Origin: Triplophysa rosa
Lineage: Eukaryota > Chordata > Actinopteri > Cypriniformes > Nemacheilidae
DNA length: 64,000 nucleotides
NCBI RefSeq assembly: GCF_024868665.1
Contig: NC_079891.1
Coordinates: 26,525,525-26,589,524 of the forward strand
Reading direction: 5' to 3'
Shown: piece after piece, positions 14,190-63,891 of the stretch
Position numbering within the stretch: position 1 is the first letter of the stretch
Layout: every line of letters begins with the position of its first letter
Position numbers and translations under genes: made by a program
Notes under the pieces: model-generated
What the model was told of the DNA's origin: nothing
The model's database searches: none
What the model saw: only the letters and a program-made list of their open reading frames with translations

Positions 14190-14661
14190 ATTTTGTAGAG
14201 ACATCACTGTATAACGAAGTCTATGCACGCGATGTGTGTGCACCGTGAACAGTCCCGCGTGTCGTCCGGATACACAAGACTGTAAAGTGTCGGACTATCA
14301 GCTTTAAACAACTTAATGACTGAAGACGCTTGAAAGTAGGCGGAGCAAAAAGTGTCAGTCCAATCCGGGGTTCCGCGCGCCTCCCGTTCACTCTCCTCCG
14401 CGCTCTCGGAGGCAGTGAAAACCTCCGCTGGGTATATGCGCTCGCAGATGTCATGTGAAAACGCGCATGCTTGCCTGAAGAGTCGGACCACCGCGCTGCT
14501 CCCTCTCCACCGCTTCACGCGCGCCTCTGGAATGGTTTTGCACGGCAGTCTCGCATTTTGACGTTGACAAGACGAAACTTCACGAAGGATCTTGTTTTTT
14601 TTACTCTGGTTTAGGTTTGTTTCTTCATGACTGACGCGTTCGGGAGCAAGACGCCACCACT
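14190..14661 (+). promoter_or_regulatory. rorb: CpG-rich rorb promoter and 5' leader
   Basis: In an otherwise AT-rich window this interval has many CG dinucleotides (especially 14340-14530) and directly precedes the rorb start codon. That is what a CpG-island promoter and leader look like. The transcription start cannot be placed from sequence. A second, smaller CpG-dense patch lies in intron 1 at about 15340-15480. A 69-codon ORF at 14352-14561 would be an upstream ORF if transcription begins upstream of it. Confidence 0.5.
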
Positions 14662-34373
<19,712 letters not shown>

Positions 34374-36107
34374 CCGCGCACATTCAATCCTACAACAATG
34401 GATAGAAAAACAACAGGTCTTTCCTTCAGCAAGCGATGGGCCGACGATGAACACTGTGTCGCAGTACCCACCATATTTTGCAGCTACAAAAATTTTTCGG
34501 AATGTCCTGCACTTCAAAAAAATTTCGACTCAATTTCACCGGTACAGTCATGAGAATGTATATATGCGCACACGAAAAAAGGCGCCTTCAAGTTTGACCA
34601 GAAATGTACAGACTTTAGGACAATTTAGGTGTCTTTAAATTGGGTAAGTTGATTTGTTTGTTTGACCCATTTTTTTGTTTTTATAAAATATTGTTATATT
34701 GAAATGAGGGTTGAGGATGCATTCTAAAATGATCAAGTAGTCTTTTCTTTAGTACAAAGCGGTATTCCAGTATTAAATCTCCTTCTGTTAATATTTTAGA
34801 CATTATTTAAAAACAACACCGGCCTGTCTATAAGGCCCGTACCTTGTCTATGTCATTTTTCGTATTTGTTTTGTAGTTTTACCTGTACAGAATATTCGAG
34901 AAACTGGTATAAGGTCAACAGGGGACTAACTTTGTTTGGCCACGTTTAAAAGCCTTGTCTGGGCTATGTAGATATGTATAAAAAGCACACACTAATTTTA
35001 CACTTTCAAAGTGAGGAAAATTGATAATGGATACTTTCCATACGTAACTATAGAGATATATATTTTACGAAAAATGTATGGCCGATTAGCATCTTGTCAG
35101 TCATTGCTGCAATAACACTTTCTGCATTAACTGCTACAAAACAATCCAGTCAGTCGTGAATTACGGGAAGCCCTCACAACTGCTTCTAATCTGTAATCCT
35201 TTTTACCCTAAATGCCTCAAAATATGTTCTTACTGCCACACAGCCAAAACCAACACATTAGTGTAGTTAAGCTATAGTAGCTCTTATTCTGGGAAAGCAT
35301 ATTTACCTAAACAATCAGATCTCTTTTCTGTTGCCTTCAAAGTAGAATCTGTTACTTAAGCAATAATACCTAAACCATCATCAAATGCCCAGATCAGGTA
35401 GAGTAGGTTTAAAATGTAACAACACTCATTCCTTGTACTCAACAAGTACTCATCATTTGTTTATTTGTAAATTTATTTAGATATTTCCTCTTGTTGCAAT
35501 TTGCAATAGTGACCCAATCTGTAAAAACCAGGCTAAAGTCTAGTCTAAAGGAGACATTATGTGATAATCAAAGATAATTGAAAGAAGTTCGATTTCAAGC
35601 ATTAATTTCATTATAACTTTAATCTTTGAAATGGTCTTACTCCGTTAATATTAAAGATATTAAGATTACACTTTCACAGAATGTTCTTTACATTATGTAG
35701 GACAAGTTTATGTAGAAAACAGTAAAGCACTAAAAAATTACTTTAGCTGCGAGTTCACAGGCAGGGACACAATTTAGGTTGACTCGGGATATTTTAAACA
35801 AATCATTCTTCAATCATAAACTCTTTTAAAATGAAGCATTCCCAATATAACAGTTATTTGGTTTATACCAATGTTAGTCAACAGCAAACATACAGAGTTA
35901 CTAGTGAAACTTTGAAAATAATTTAGGAGTTCCCAGTTTTGGGACGGGATCCTAATGAGATTCTTGAAGTTCTTCAAGAACCAAATAATGTATCCTACTG
36001 AAACCAAACGAAGTAATCAAAAAAATGTCTTTTGTCTTGTAACTTAGCTGGTCAAAAATTATTTTAGCAAAGCAAAGAAATAAATAAGGATGCATTGACA
36101 GGCATTA

Positions 36108-36429
36108 TTAAATGGACAGTTCACCTAAAAATGAAAATTCTGTCATCATTTACTCACTCGCTTGTCATTTCAAACCTCTATAACGTTCTTTCTTCTGCAG
36201 AAGACAAAAGAAGATATTTTGAAGAATGTTGGTAATCAAAAAATGACCATACAACCTGCATTGGTTATTCAATAGAAGTAAATGGGTACCGCTGTTTTTC
36301 GGTGACCAACATTTTTCAAAATATCTTCTTTGTGTTCTGCAGAGAAAAGAAAGTCTTACAGGTTTGACATGATAAGAGGGCGAGTAAATGATAACGGGAT
36401 TTTCCTTTTTGGGTGAACTATCCCTTTAA
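36108..36429. mobile_element. rorb: TTAA-flanked MITE inside the rorb 3' UTR
   Basis: TTAA plus GGACAGTTCACCTAAAAATG at the left, GGGTGAACTATCCCTTTAA at the right, with long inverse arms. If the 3' UTR is as predicted, this would be transcribed as a large hairpin. Confidence 0.82.
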
Positions 36430-37927
36430 AAAGACACAGCAAAGCGTTTTTACATCATCTATAATGTAGTTTCACTGACAATCATCTTTGTGTCATTATT
36501 TAAATGATCAGTACACACATTGCAGACTCATACCACTGTGTGCAGCTATTATGACAAGAGTGTGTGTTGTTCAGTCAGATAAAGTTTAAGACACTTCACA
36601 ACATTCTCTGAAGAAGACAGTTTGGGATTGGACCTGCTTGGTCCAAAGAGAAAACTTCTGGAGTACCATCTCATCCCACCAGATGGCGATTATGACAGCG
36701 CTTTCCCCTTGACCTGAACTAACTGGATCTAAAGCCATATGTCAGTTTCATATGAAGGAAAAAGAACATTCGAATTCACTGATCAGTGAACTTTAACCTT
36801 GACGCATTTATATTGTGAAATGCACTTGAAAGCACTTAATTATAGAGGAATAACAACATGAAGGACACAACATGCACAAATTTAGTCAGTTGAAGCAATT
36901 CTTAAACGTTCTCTCATTAACAAAACACTCAGCCCAACGTTAGTGAATCAATTCCTTGATTTTACAAATTCCTGTTCAAGACAATCAATTATGGGTGCAA
37001 CTTCTCAAGCAACCGTCTCAGGGACTTCTCTTGTAATATTTTCAATAGAGAGTACTATTTTAAGAATATGGACCTTTTTAAGGAAAACATACAATCACAG
37101 CGGTTTCCTCAAACTCGAAACCCACCCAGACAAGGCTTTGCTATGTGTATGTGTGTAAAAAGCGTGTACCTACTGTATCGACGAGAGGTTAAACAGGCTG
37201 AAATCACCTGCTTTCTCTCTTTTTGTAAATATGGACGTGCAGAGAAGCACCAGCGGTGATGTCTGTGCTCCAAATGAGAAACATTGTAATTATTAAGCAT
37301 CTTCTGAAATGAAATGGATTTTATGTAAGTTAGATTATTTATACAGAGCGTTAACAAGCTGCTCTATTTCTATTTCTATGCTCATTACAGAAAACGGATG
37401 AAGTCGGAAATCGCGTTTTAAACGTATGAAGGCATTTTTTGTACTAGACTGTGAATCGAGGGCGAACTTGTATATGTGAGGTGGAGAACACTGTTAGGTA
37501 CTGTAGCAATAATGAAGCATTTACTACAGTCATGTTTGCATTCTAAGATTTTTATTTTATTATAATTATATTATTATTACTCTGTTGTTGTTCAGTTATC
37601 TTTGCATGCTGGTTCATAATAATGAAACCTTTGGGCTTTTGTGTTTTCTTATGTGTTGCGGGAGGGGGGTATCGGGGAATGGGGGGGCATTTTAATCTGA
37701 ACGTTACCTGGTAGTTGTTCAGTGTTGAAACTGAATAACACAACCTGTTCATTCTTTTAACACACACACACAACATATTTCTTATTGTGTAGGAATAAAA
37801 ATTACACAGTCGCTTTGGTTTGCTATCACAATCTTACTATGTGTTCTGCTAATCTAAATGCCTCTAAAGCCCAAAATATACGAGTATGCACTTGCCCTAC
37901 ACCTGACATGAAGGAACATATAACACA

Positions 37928-37935
37928 CGTGTGTG

Positions 37936-38033
<98 letters not shown>

Positions 38034-38042
38034 CGTGCGTGT
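37928..38042. repeat. rorb: (GT)n microsatellite in the rorb 3' UTR
   Basis: About 115 bp of GT units with occasional GC interruptions. The alternating purine-pyrimidine tract could adopt Z-DNA. Confidence 0.95.
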
Positions 38043-38761
38043 ATTTGAGGTACACCCTTGTGTAACCACATACAACTGCTGAAGCTCCTCCAACACTACC
38101 GAAGCGCACATCATTTCGTTTTTATTTATAAATCTGAATGTGTCTGCCTCCCGGATGAAGAAAAACAAACAGCACACGAACAAAGGTAGCATCTGTTACC
38201 AAAACTCTTATGACTGTACTCTATGTACAGGATCTGTGTATGTACTAAATATGTATAAGAGATGTTTTTGTTTTCAAGTGCCATAGCTAGTGTGAAGTAA
38301 AGCTGAATGGCATACGGGGTAGATGCTTTACTGTATAAGCCGTTTACTTGAGAAGCAATCATAAAAGTGGAAATCAGATGCAAGTGTGAATATTCAGACA
38401 ACCAATTGTTTGTTGATGGAGATAGGGCTCTGATGGACAGAACTTGAGCACATGTCCACAATGTAAAGCACATGTAGCATGGGGGATGGGGGTTAATTTG
38501 CCAAGAGCGTGTGTGTGATGTATTGCAAAACAGTATATAAATGAAGGGTGAATAGCATTTTGTATGATAAACTGATTATGAGTGGTTGCGTGAGCGGGGG
38601 TTCGAGTTTGAAGTGCGGCATTGTGGGATGGACATGTACAAGTACTGATTTATCAGGACCTTAAGGAGTCTCATTGTACATATTAAGCAAAGGACTTATG
38701 TGATTTTTGTTAAATTCTATATTTTATGGCTTTTGTAGACATTTCTTTGTGGGATAAAAAA

Positions 38762-38767
38762 AATAAA
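38762..38767 (+). terminator. rorb: Predicted rorb poly(A) signal
   Basis: Canonical AATAAA on the + strand, followed about 25-40 nt later by a T/G-rich stretch (CTGTTTCTGTTTTCG) of the kind found at cleavage sites. It is the last good signal before the oppositely oriented trpm6 3' end. Confidence 0.5.
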
Positions 38768-38896
38768 GAATTTTATGGATGCAATCTCTGTTTCTGTTTT
38801 CGTTTTTCGTTTTTCTCTTTGAACACAGACAAAATGCACATTGTGAAAACAATATCACAGAGATCATCTCAAAATGTGAAATAACAAATGAAGTAA

Positions 38897-38902
38897 TTTA
38901 TT
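38897..38902 (-). terminator. trpm6: Predicted trpm6 poly(A) signal
   Basis: TTTATT on the + strand reads AATAAA on the - strand, 610 nt after the trpm6 stop. A second AATAAA at about 39127-39132 lies inside the TTAA MITE that occupies 39071-39386 of the 3' UTR and could also be used. The interval 38897-39511 is thus the likely trpm6 3' UTR. Confidence 0.45.
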
Positions 38903-39070
38903 TATAAATATACATACTTTATATCTTATAAACAAAAAATAACACAATTATAGGAAATCCTCTTTTTGGTGCACATTCACCTGTTATTTATCGGCAATGT
39001 GATCTAAGTACTTCAATTATAAAGAAAGCATCAGATAAGAACATTAATACAAATGTCATGTTTTGTCCCC

Positions 39071-39386
39071 TTAAAGAGATAGTTCACCCAAAAATGAAAC
39101 TTTCGTCATCATTTACTCACCCTCTTTTTATTTCAAACCTGCATGACTTTCTTTCTTATGCAGAACACAAAAGAAAATATTGTTGGTAACCGAACAATAG
39201 CGCTACCCATTTAATTGTATTATATGGACACAAACCAATGCAAGTCAATGGGTACCGCCGTTGTTCGGTTACCAAAATGTCTTCTTTTGTGTTCTGCATA
39301 AGAAAGAAAGTCATACAAGTTTAAAATGACAAAAATGTGAGAAAATGATGAAAGAAATTTCATTTTTGGGTGAACTGTCCCTTTAA
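39071..39386. mobile_element. trpm6: TTAA-flanked MITE inside the trpm6 3' UTR
   Basis: TTAAAGAGATAGTTCACCC to GGGTGAACTGTCCCTTTAA with pairing arms. It begins 126 nt after the trpm6 stop codon as read on the - strand, and contains an AATAAA on that strand. Confidence 0.85.
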
Positions 39387-39511
39387 GCAGCTCTATTCTT
39401 TACACATTCAGTCTCTACAAGTGTACAGATTCTCTTGAAAACTGTGCTGTGTATTCGACAGTCTTTGCATACCCTCTATGGGTACGTCTAAGTCTCCATC
39501 CAGGTCAAAGA

Positions 39512-57785
<18,274 letters not shown>

Positions 57786-58000
57786 AAAGTCAGCGTATAA
57801 TATCCCTGTGTTAAGTTATGCAGTCGCGCATAATTAAAGTGATGCAAACCCCTGGGAAGTGGGTGGTCTTAGATTGTAAAGTGTCAAGTGTGGACACGCA
57901 ACTGGAACTTTAACTCCGATGATTTGTTTTGCCTAGCGCGTCGATAGAAGTTGCATTAGAAGTCGTTACCGACTTTCTTTCTGTGTGTTTCTGGGATCCC
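57786..58000 (-). promoter_or_regulatory. trpm6: Region upstream of trpm6 exon 1
   Basis: Sequence 5' of the tentative first codon has moderate CpG content (for example GCGCGTCG near 57938) and no repeat that I recognise, consistent with a promoter and leader. A YY1-like CGCCATCT at 57409-57416 sits over the alternative first exon. No start site can be assigned. Confidence 0.3.
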
Positions 58001-58481
58001 ACGATCGAGGTCAATATGCTTGTTTTGTACAGTACTGTGTTGAGGTTTACTCGAGTGTATTATGACCGTTCTTTGTGCATTTATTTCAGGGGCCGCTGAG
58101 CGAAAATCGAAGCAGACGTGAATGACTAACTAATGCTTGCCGGCTGTTCAAAGTAGTTAGTCCAAATAATGGAAAGATTGCTACGAACAGATAAACAACA
58201 GACCATAATTATCCTGTATCTGTAACCTCTAGAAAGTCAAATGTATCTATAGTCTTGAATCATTTAATATTCATATTGATGTATATCCTTTATGTATTTA
58301 CGTGTATATTTCTGCACATATACAGTATATATACACATTTCTTCTTTTTACGGTTAAGGTTCTCAATTTTTCTAAATCTTAAATTTGAACAACTCTCATT
58401 GTTATTCTTTGATTGTTATGCCATGACTATAATTGTATTGCATACTGTGAAGTGTTGTGCCAAGCATTTCAATACGTATAT

Positions 58482-58716
58482 GGGGCGGTTTCCCAGTGCT
58501 TATAGTTCCAGACTAATTTAAATGTTAAAGGTGGTTTGATGGAAAACAACTTGCACTGACATATGTTAAAATATATCAGTGTGATTGTTTTGTGTCAAGA
58601 TGCACACCAGTAATGTTTTTTTTTTGTAAAGTATATTTTTAAATACAATTTAAATATTCTGATTTAACCAAGGCCTAGTCCGGGTTTAAGGCAATCCCTG
58701 ACCGGGAAACCGCCCC
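58482..58716. mobile_element. 235-bp MITE with GGGGCGGTTTCCC ends
   Basis: GGGGCGGTTTCCC at 58482-58494 and GGGAAACCGCCCC at 58704-58716 are perfect inverse repeats. TATAT flanks both sides and is a likely target duplication. No coding content. Confidence 0.8.
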
Positions 58717-58932
58717 TATATGGTAGTATACATGACAAATTCTAAATTCTAAACATTTCCTATATTGTTCTTAAGGTTAAAGCTTCTCCTAAGTCCCAAG
58801 TGGTTCATGTATTAGAATACCTGACATGTGGACATTATTTTCAAAAGTAAACAAAGCATACATCCAAGATATTTGCACTATTTACAGCTACACCGAATCT
58901 ATTGATGCTTGGCCCAACAACTCCAATCCAGG

Positions 58933-60842
58933 AGTGTATTCCAGAAAGCAGGGTTAATTTACCGTCAGCTAAACCCTGAACTCTAGGTTGATTAACGCAA
59001 ACCAAATCACCTGAGAAGAGTTAGTTTAATCAACCTGCCGAAAAATACCCAGAGTTAACGCGCGCTCACAGAAACAACATAAAGACATTGTCAATGGATC
59101 AGAGATTTAACGAGTCACCATGGAAACGTCCGGGAAGCTTGAAGTTTTTGACTGTAAAACAACGTTATAAATCAGAGTTTTTTTAACAGACTTAAATCTG
59201 CATCAGTGTATAAAGTGCGGGATAAAAATCATAAAATTAAATTATTTAGGTTATGTGTTTATAAAACTATAAACGCTATAAATTAATTATTTAATTAAAG
59301 ATATAAATATTTTAAACATATGCACTATTTTTATACTATAATATTTAAATATATACTCATCATGGCTATCTTTGTTACATAAACTGTAGATTTGTTGAGA
59401 TGTTTGTAACTGTAATTTTAACGTGTTTACCATGGTATTTTACCAAAATTGTGTTGTGTATCACATTGGTAATTTTGAAGGCAGTGTTAAACCTCTTTTT
59501 TGTTCCTTCTCTGTATGTTCCTTAAAAACTCGATCTTTATTTGGTTTTCTGAAAACTGACTTTGCATTGTATCAGCTTTATTTGCAACAGTTGCTGATGT
59601 AGTTATATTAATAGAGACTCTTTTAATTCTAGAAACTACTACATTGGTCATAATTTTGGGGGGGGAAATGTGCAATGCTTTTCAGTACTCTACACTATGT
59701 ATGATAATTAATTTACAGCAGAGGATGAAGGTCTGCTGTGACATGAGGTAGAGGTTTAAAATGTTAGGCCTAGTCATATATACATGATAATCAAGTAGCC
59801 TTTATATATCCCTTTCAAATACACATACATTTAGTTTTTTTGTTTGTTTCTTTTGACTTTGTTTGCTAAAAGGTCATGGCTTTCCAAATGTTAAAAGAGG
59901 TGGAAATGGCCTATCCTGAAATGCTAATTGTAATTTGGAGAAAGGCCTTTCAGTGCTAAACTGTAGGAGGAGGCTCAGGATCAGAAAGACATTTTTATGG
60001 AATACAGTCAGTATGAAAAACCTTAAGTCTAAGTTTTTTATGTTTTTTTTATGTAAATGGATTTAAAATTATAATAAGAATTTAAATATGTGAACAACGG
60101 TAATCCCATTGGGGGGGTCACCTAATAAAGCCTTGGAAACCTGCCAGCCTGGGAATCGAACTTGCAACCTTTGAAGTTTTAAATCCGTCTCTCTGACCAT
60201 TAGGCCACAACTATCTTTAACCCAGTGCATCAAATATTGCCTAATAAGTGAACAAGAGTAATGATATGCAATCCTCGGGAGTTAAAATACTTCACTATTA
60301 ACATCCTTTAACTGTGGGAAATTGTAAGATGTGTATATTTATCCAGTGATATTTGGAGATGTTTTAATAAACCTAATTCAAAGTATATACAATATTTAAT
60401 ATAAATAGCCTACATGAAGTTTAACAATAACAGCTTTATTTTATTTAAAGATTATTTCATTTTAAAAGGTTAAATAATAAAGTTAATAAAAAATTAGTTG
60501 TGAATGCTAAATTGAGATGGGTGAGACTGGAACTGTAATTGTAATATTGCTGTAAAATGATAATATATTATACGTAATCTGTGCTTTCACGCCCACTTGA
60601 CGCTCATCAAAAACGCACACATGCGCAGACAACCCCTAAAGCTTAGTAACATCTCCTTCAAATGAACTAACCCTGGAACATAACCTGCTCCAGAGCAGGT
60701 TATCTTCAGAGAGTAAGTTGATATGGTTACTTACATATCCTGAAAGTTATCTCCGTTTTTGGAACCGAAAGTTGGGGTTATCCGCTAACTAACCCTTAAA
60801 TTTACCCAGGTATGTCACATAACCAGCTTTCTGGAATACACA
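58933..60842. mobile_element. 1.9-kb DNA element with CCAGG target duplication
   Basis: Terminal repeats GTGTATTCCAGAAAGC and GCTTTCTGGAATACAC are perfect inverses over 16 bp, and CCAGG occurs directly outside both ends (58928-58932 and 60843-60847). The subterminal regions are rich in TTAACC/GGTTAA words. No transposase ORF survives, and a SINE sits inside it. Superfamily not assigned. Confidence 0.75.
60100..60216 (-). mobile_element. tRNA-derived SINE fragment
   Basis: On the - strand: GTGGCCTAATGGTCAGAGAG (A-box region) and GGTTGCAAGTTCGATTCCC (B-box region). It is a different tRNA ancestry from the two V-SINE-like copies. The usual 3' body is truncated. Confidence 0.75.
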
Positions 60843-61275
60843 CCAGGTCACTTACAGATATTTCTATTTCCATATGGCTCCATTCTGCATCCAAATGAAG
60901 TGTTTAAGAAGAATAAAAATGTCTTACCCTTGAAGCACTTTACATGCTTGCTTTCATTTATCAGATGAACATATCTGTCTCTAAAAGTTGATCAGGGGCA
61001 ATGTAATCCCCTGATAAAGACGGCTCGCTCTCAGCTTTCATTCAGTACCCTCCTAGATCAAAGGTCAACAACACAACATCATGGAAACAGGCATATTTCA
61101 CTTCCTTTTGATGGAGAGGGAACAGCCATTACAGACTACTCAAACGACAGAAGCTCAGCTATAAATGTAATCACCAACTTTAGTAAAGAATGAAAGAAAC
61201 ATCGTTGTGTAGGTTGGCAAACTAATGCGTGTTTCTATGTCAAGGATGAACAAGAAAAAATCTTATAAAAAACAT

Positions 61276-61281
61276 TTTATT
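61276..61281 (-). terminator. Predicted poly(A) signal of the C9orf40 homolog
   Basis: AATAAA on the - strand (TTTATT on +), 627 nt past the stop codon. The interval 61276-61907 has no coding signal and is read as the 3' UTR. Confidence 0.45.
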
Positions 61282-61907
61282 GCTGTTGAGCAATTTCAAA
61301 AACATCAGAGTGCAATTACAATGACGGCTGCTGGAACATACAAAGTATTTATTAACCCGACAAGCATTCTGAAGCTCTCTGAAAAATACTGTTAAGAAGT
61401 GTTAATCTTACAAAAAGTGGCACAGAGAAAAGAAACAAGAATAAAAAAATAGGAAGTATTTTAACAGTGAAGAAACAGAACTGGTTAAGTCCTACTGAAC
61501 ACTATGAATCGGACAATCCTATACTTTGAACTCCATCTCTGCTGACTGCTTACAAAAAATTTTTTTAGATGCTGCACAGAACAATTTCACAGATACTGCT
61601 TTTACAGCTACTGACAGAAATACACAAATCCATGATGAATCTAATGCAAACATTTACTAGTACATACCTGCACACTTCTGAACACTAAGGTCATGTGTCC
61701 AACATTTGTTCCCATGTTATGAAATGACTTTTTGCTGCAGGCCTCCAAACAACAAAAGGCTTCATTAATAGACAAATATCTAGGGCAAAGTAACACAGAA
61801 TCACCTCATCGGTAGTCAATGTCAGTGCACATGTCAAGTCGGGTCACCACACCTAACATCTCAACATGAATGAGCCTCTCCATTGCCATGTTCTTCCGTG
61901 ATACTCC

Positions 61908-62793
61908 TCAGGTTTCCATCGCTTCTAAATCTTTTGTGGAAATTGCAGTACTGGACCTATCCGTGGGCTCCAGAAGTGAAAGATCCAACTCTGGTAGTGG
62001 AACTCGCCAGAACTGGAAGGAGTTAAAAGCAGAGAGCCCATCATCTGTGTGCATCACCTAGTGAGATATAAGAATTGTAAAATGTTTGAAATGACATGAG
62101 GGTGAGTAAATGTAACTTTATGTAGAAGACATGTTGTGTAAGGTTGGCAAACTAACTCGTGTTTCTATGTCACGGTTGAAGGATGTAAGTAAAAGTGAGT
62201 AACTTCATTTTTAGGTCGATTATTGCTTTATGACAAAACAAACTGCGGATCCATACTAAGGAATGAGTAATTACAATCCTCTAACGCCACCATGTGTTCG
62301 TCTACAACCACTGCATATACAATACCTTCCAGAAACTTTTAAGTTAGCAGTCTTCGTCTGAACTCAAGTGTTATTTGCAACCGTCGCCTTTACACAACTG
62401 TGATTTTAGTAAAAACTACACCTTGTCTCCTGCGTGCACAGCATTCTGTCCATTTGGCTTTTTATTTGGCTCATCCTCCGGCGCGACAGGTTTGCCAGCA
62501 TCCTCGAATTTTCTAGACTTGCACGTGTTCTTATCTCCCAACGCTGAATTGACTCCGTTTGCAGGTACCTTTCTCGGTAAGTCATCTGTAATGTGTGAGT
62601 CTTCATTATAGTTCGTCCTTTTTCTGCACCGTTGTCCAACACATGACAAAAGTGGTAACAGATTAACGTTAACGTTACCGTTTTGCACCATAGTCACTCC
62701 TCCGGGTTTGTCGTCGATGTTGGAAAGAGAACGAAGACACCTTTTGGGGGGAATTTCTGGAGGCAAAACGTTTTCTGCCCTCCGTTTGGTCAT
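61908..62793 (-). CDS. C9orf40 homolog, 2 exons, function unknown
   Basis: Exon 1 is 62422-62793 and exon 2 is 61908-62057, joined AAG|GTG in phase 0 (donor AAG|GTGTAG, acceptor CTCACTAG), giving 173 aa; human C9orf40 is 194 aa. The N terminus MTKRRAEN with PPKRCLR resembles the human MAKRRA and WKR start. The C-terminal FNSFQFWRVPLPELDLS is the most conserved part of the family. The middle is Lys/Asn/Pro-rich, low in hydrophobic residues and probably disordered and nuclear, with basic clusters (KRRAEN, QRCRKRTN) that could be nuclear localisation signals. It lies directly upstream of trpm6 in the same orientation, as in human, which supports the assignment. The molecular role is not known to me. 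Confidence 0.88.
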
Positions 62794-62940
62794 GTGTGCA
62801 ACCCAGTCGTTTGAAATGGTTTAACTTAGCGTCTTATTAAAACCGTGCACGTTCTGTGTGCTGTTTACGACAGTTGTGTCGTCGATGAAGTTGAAACACC
62901 GTTGGACTATAGCGCCCTCTGTGGCCAGAGTGGTCGAAAA
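62794..62940 (-). promoter_or_regulatory. Upstream region of the C9orf40 homolog, CTCF-like motif
   Basis: Short interval between the start codon and the foldback element at the right end. AGCGCCCTCTGTGGCC at 62911-62926 resembles a CTCF core (GCGCCCTCTGSTGG type). No TATA box is evident. Promoter role is inferred from position only. Confidence 0.3.
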
Positions 62941-62968
62941 AAAACACCGTTGGTCTCTTATTTGAAAA

Positions 62969-63891
62969 TTAAAGGATTAGTTCATTTTCAAAATAAATGT
63001 TCATGATAATTTACTCACCCCCATGTCATCCAAGATGTTTATGTATTTGTTTCTTTATTTGAAAAGAAATTAAGGTTTTTGATGTAAACATTCCAGGATT
63101 TTTCTCCATATAGTGGACTTCAATGGACTCCAATGGTTGAAGGTCAAAATTACAGTTACAGTTTCAGTGCAGCTTCAAAGGGCTTTACACGATACCAGAC
63201 GATGAATAAGGGTCTTATCCAACGAAACGCTCGGTCATTAAAAAAAAAAAAAGTATATGCTTTATAAACACGAATGCTCGCGTTGCTCAGTTCTGCAATG
63301 CGCGTTCATGACTTCACATAATACGTAATTACGTTGAAAACGTCCCGCTTGACGTGGGCGGAAGTACCGAGTCAGTGTTTACAAATCTGGAGAAGGAGGA
63401 CCGTTCAAAAGTTGTTGAATGTTCAATGACACTTATTCAAATGTCTTTGTGTCAGTTTATTGTTTAAAATGGTCATTTCGTGTGCATATCCTGGATGTTG
63501 TAATATAAAAAAAAGCGTGACCTTTTCAACGGAACTACCTATTACGTGAAGTCATGAACACGCATCGCAGAACAGACGAGGGCGAGAATTTGTGTTTATA
63601 AAGCATATACATTTTTATTTTTTTTAGAAAATGACAGATCGTTTCGCTAGATAAGACCCTTATTCATCGTCTGGTATCGTTTAAAGCCTGCACTGCACTG
63701 AACTGAAACTGTAATTTTGACTTTCAACCGTTTAGAGTCCATTGAAGTCCACTATATGGAGAAAAATCCTGGAATGTTTTCATCAAAAACCTTAATTTCT
63801 TTTCGACTAAAGAAACAAATACATAAACATCTTGGATGACATGGGGTTGAGTAAATTATCATGAACATTTGTTTTGAAAATGAACTACTAG
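62969..63891. mobile_element. 0.9-kb foldback element with THAP-like fragment in loop
   Basis: Long inverse arms (about 62972-63330 and 63539-63891) share AGTTCATTTTCAAAA, CATCCAAGATGTTTATGTAT and CGATACCAGACGATGAATAA. A roughly 210-bp loop separates them. The left end abuts TTAA; the right end is degraded. In the loop, 63469-63549 reads MVISCAYPGCCNIKKSVTFS, then TELPIT and a stop, on the + strand. Its Cys-x4-Cys start resembles the beginning of THAP zinc-finger domains, which several DNA transposases carry. Confidence 0.65.

Larger units (their letters stand above)
34374..38785 (+). other. rorb: rorb 3' UTR (predicted)
   Basis: From the rorb stop to a clear AATAAA at 38762-38767 there is about 4.4 kb with no coding signal. 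Long 3' UTRs are normal for RORB. The stretch contains a TTAA-flanked foldback MITE (36108-36429), a (GT)n tract (37928-38042) and several alternative AATAAA hexamers (for example 36079-36084), so shorter transcripts are possible. Extent is inferred; no transcript evidence is available. Confidence 0.55.
58001..61275. other. Intergenic region between trpm6 and the C9orf40 homolog
   Basis: No gene recognised. More than half is occupied by the two DNA elements at 58482-58716 and 58933-60842. The remaining AT-rich stretches show no feature that I can support. Confidence 0.5.

Noticed and set aside
14204..14518. 104-aa minus-strand ORF over the rorb CpG region
   Set aside because: GC-rich sequence gives open frames by chance on both strands. 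There are no family features.
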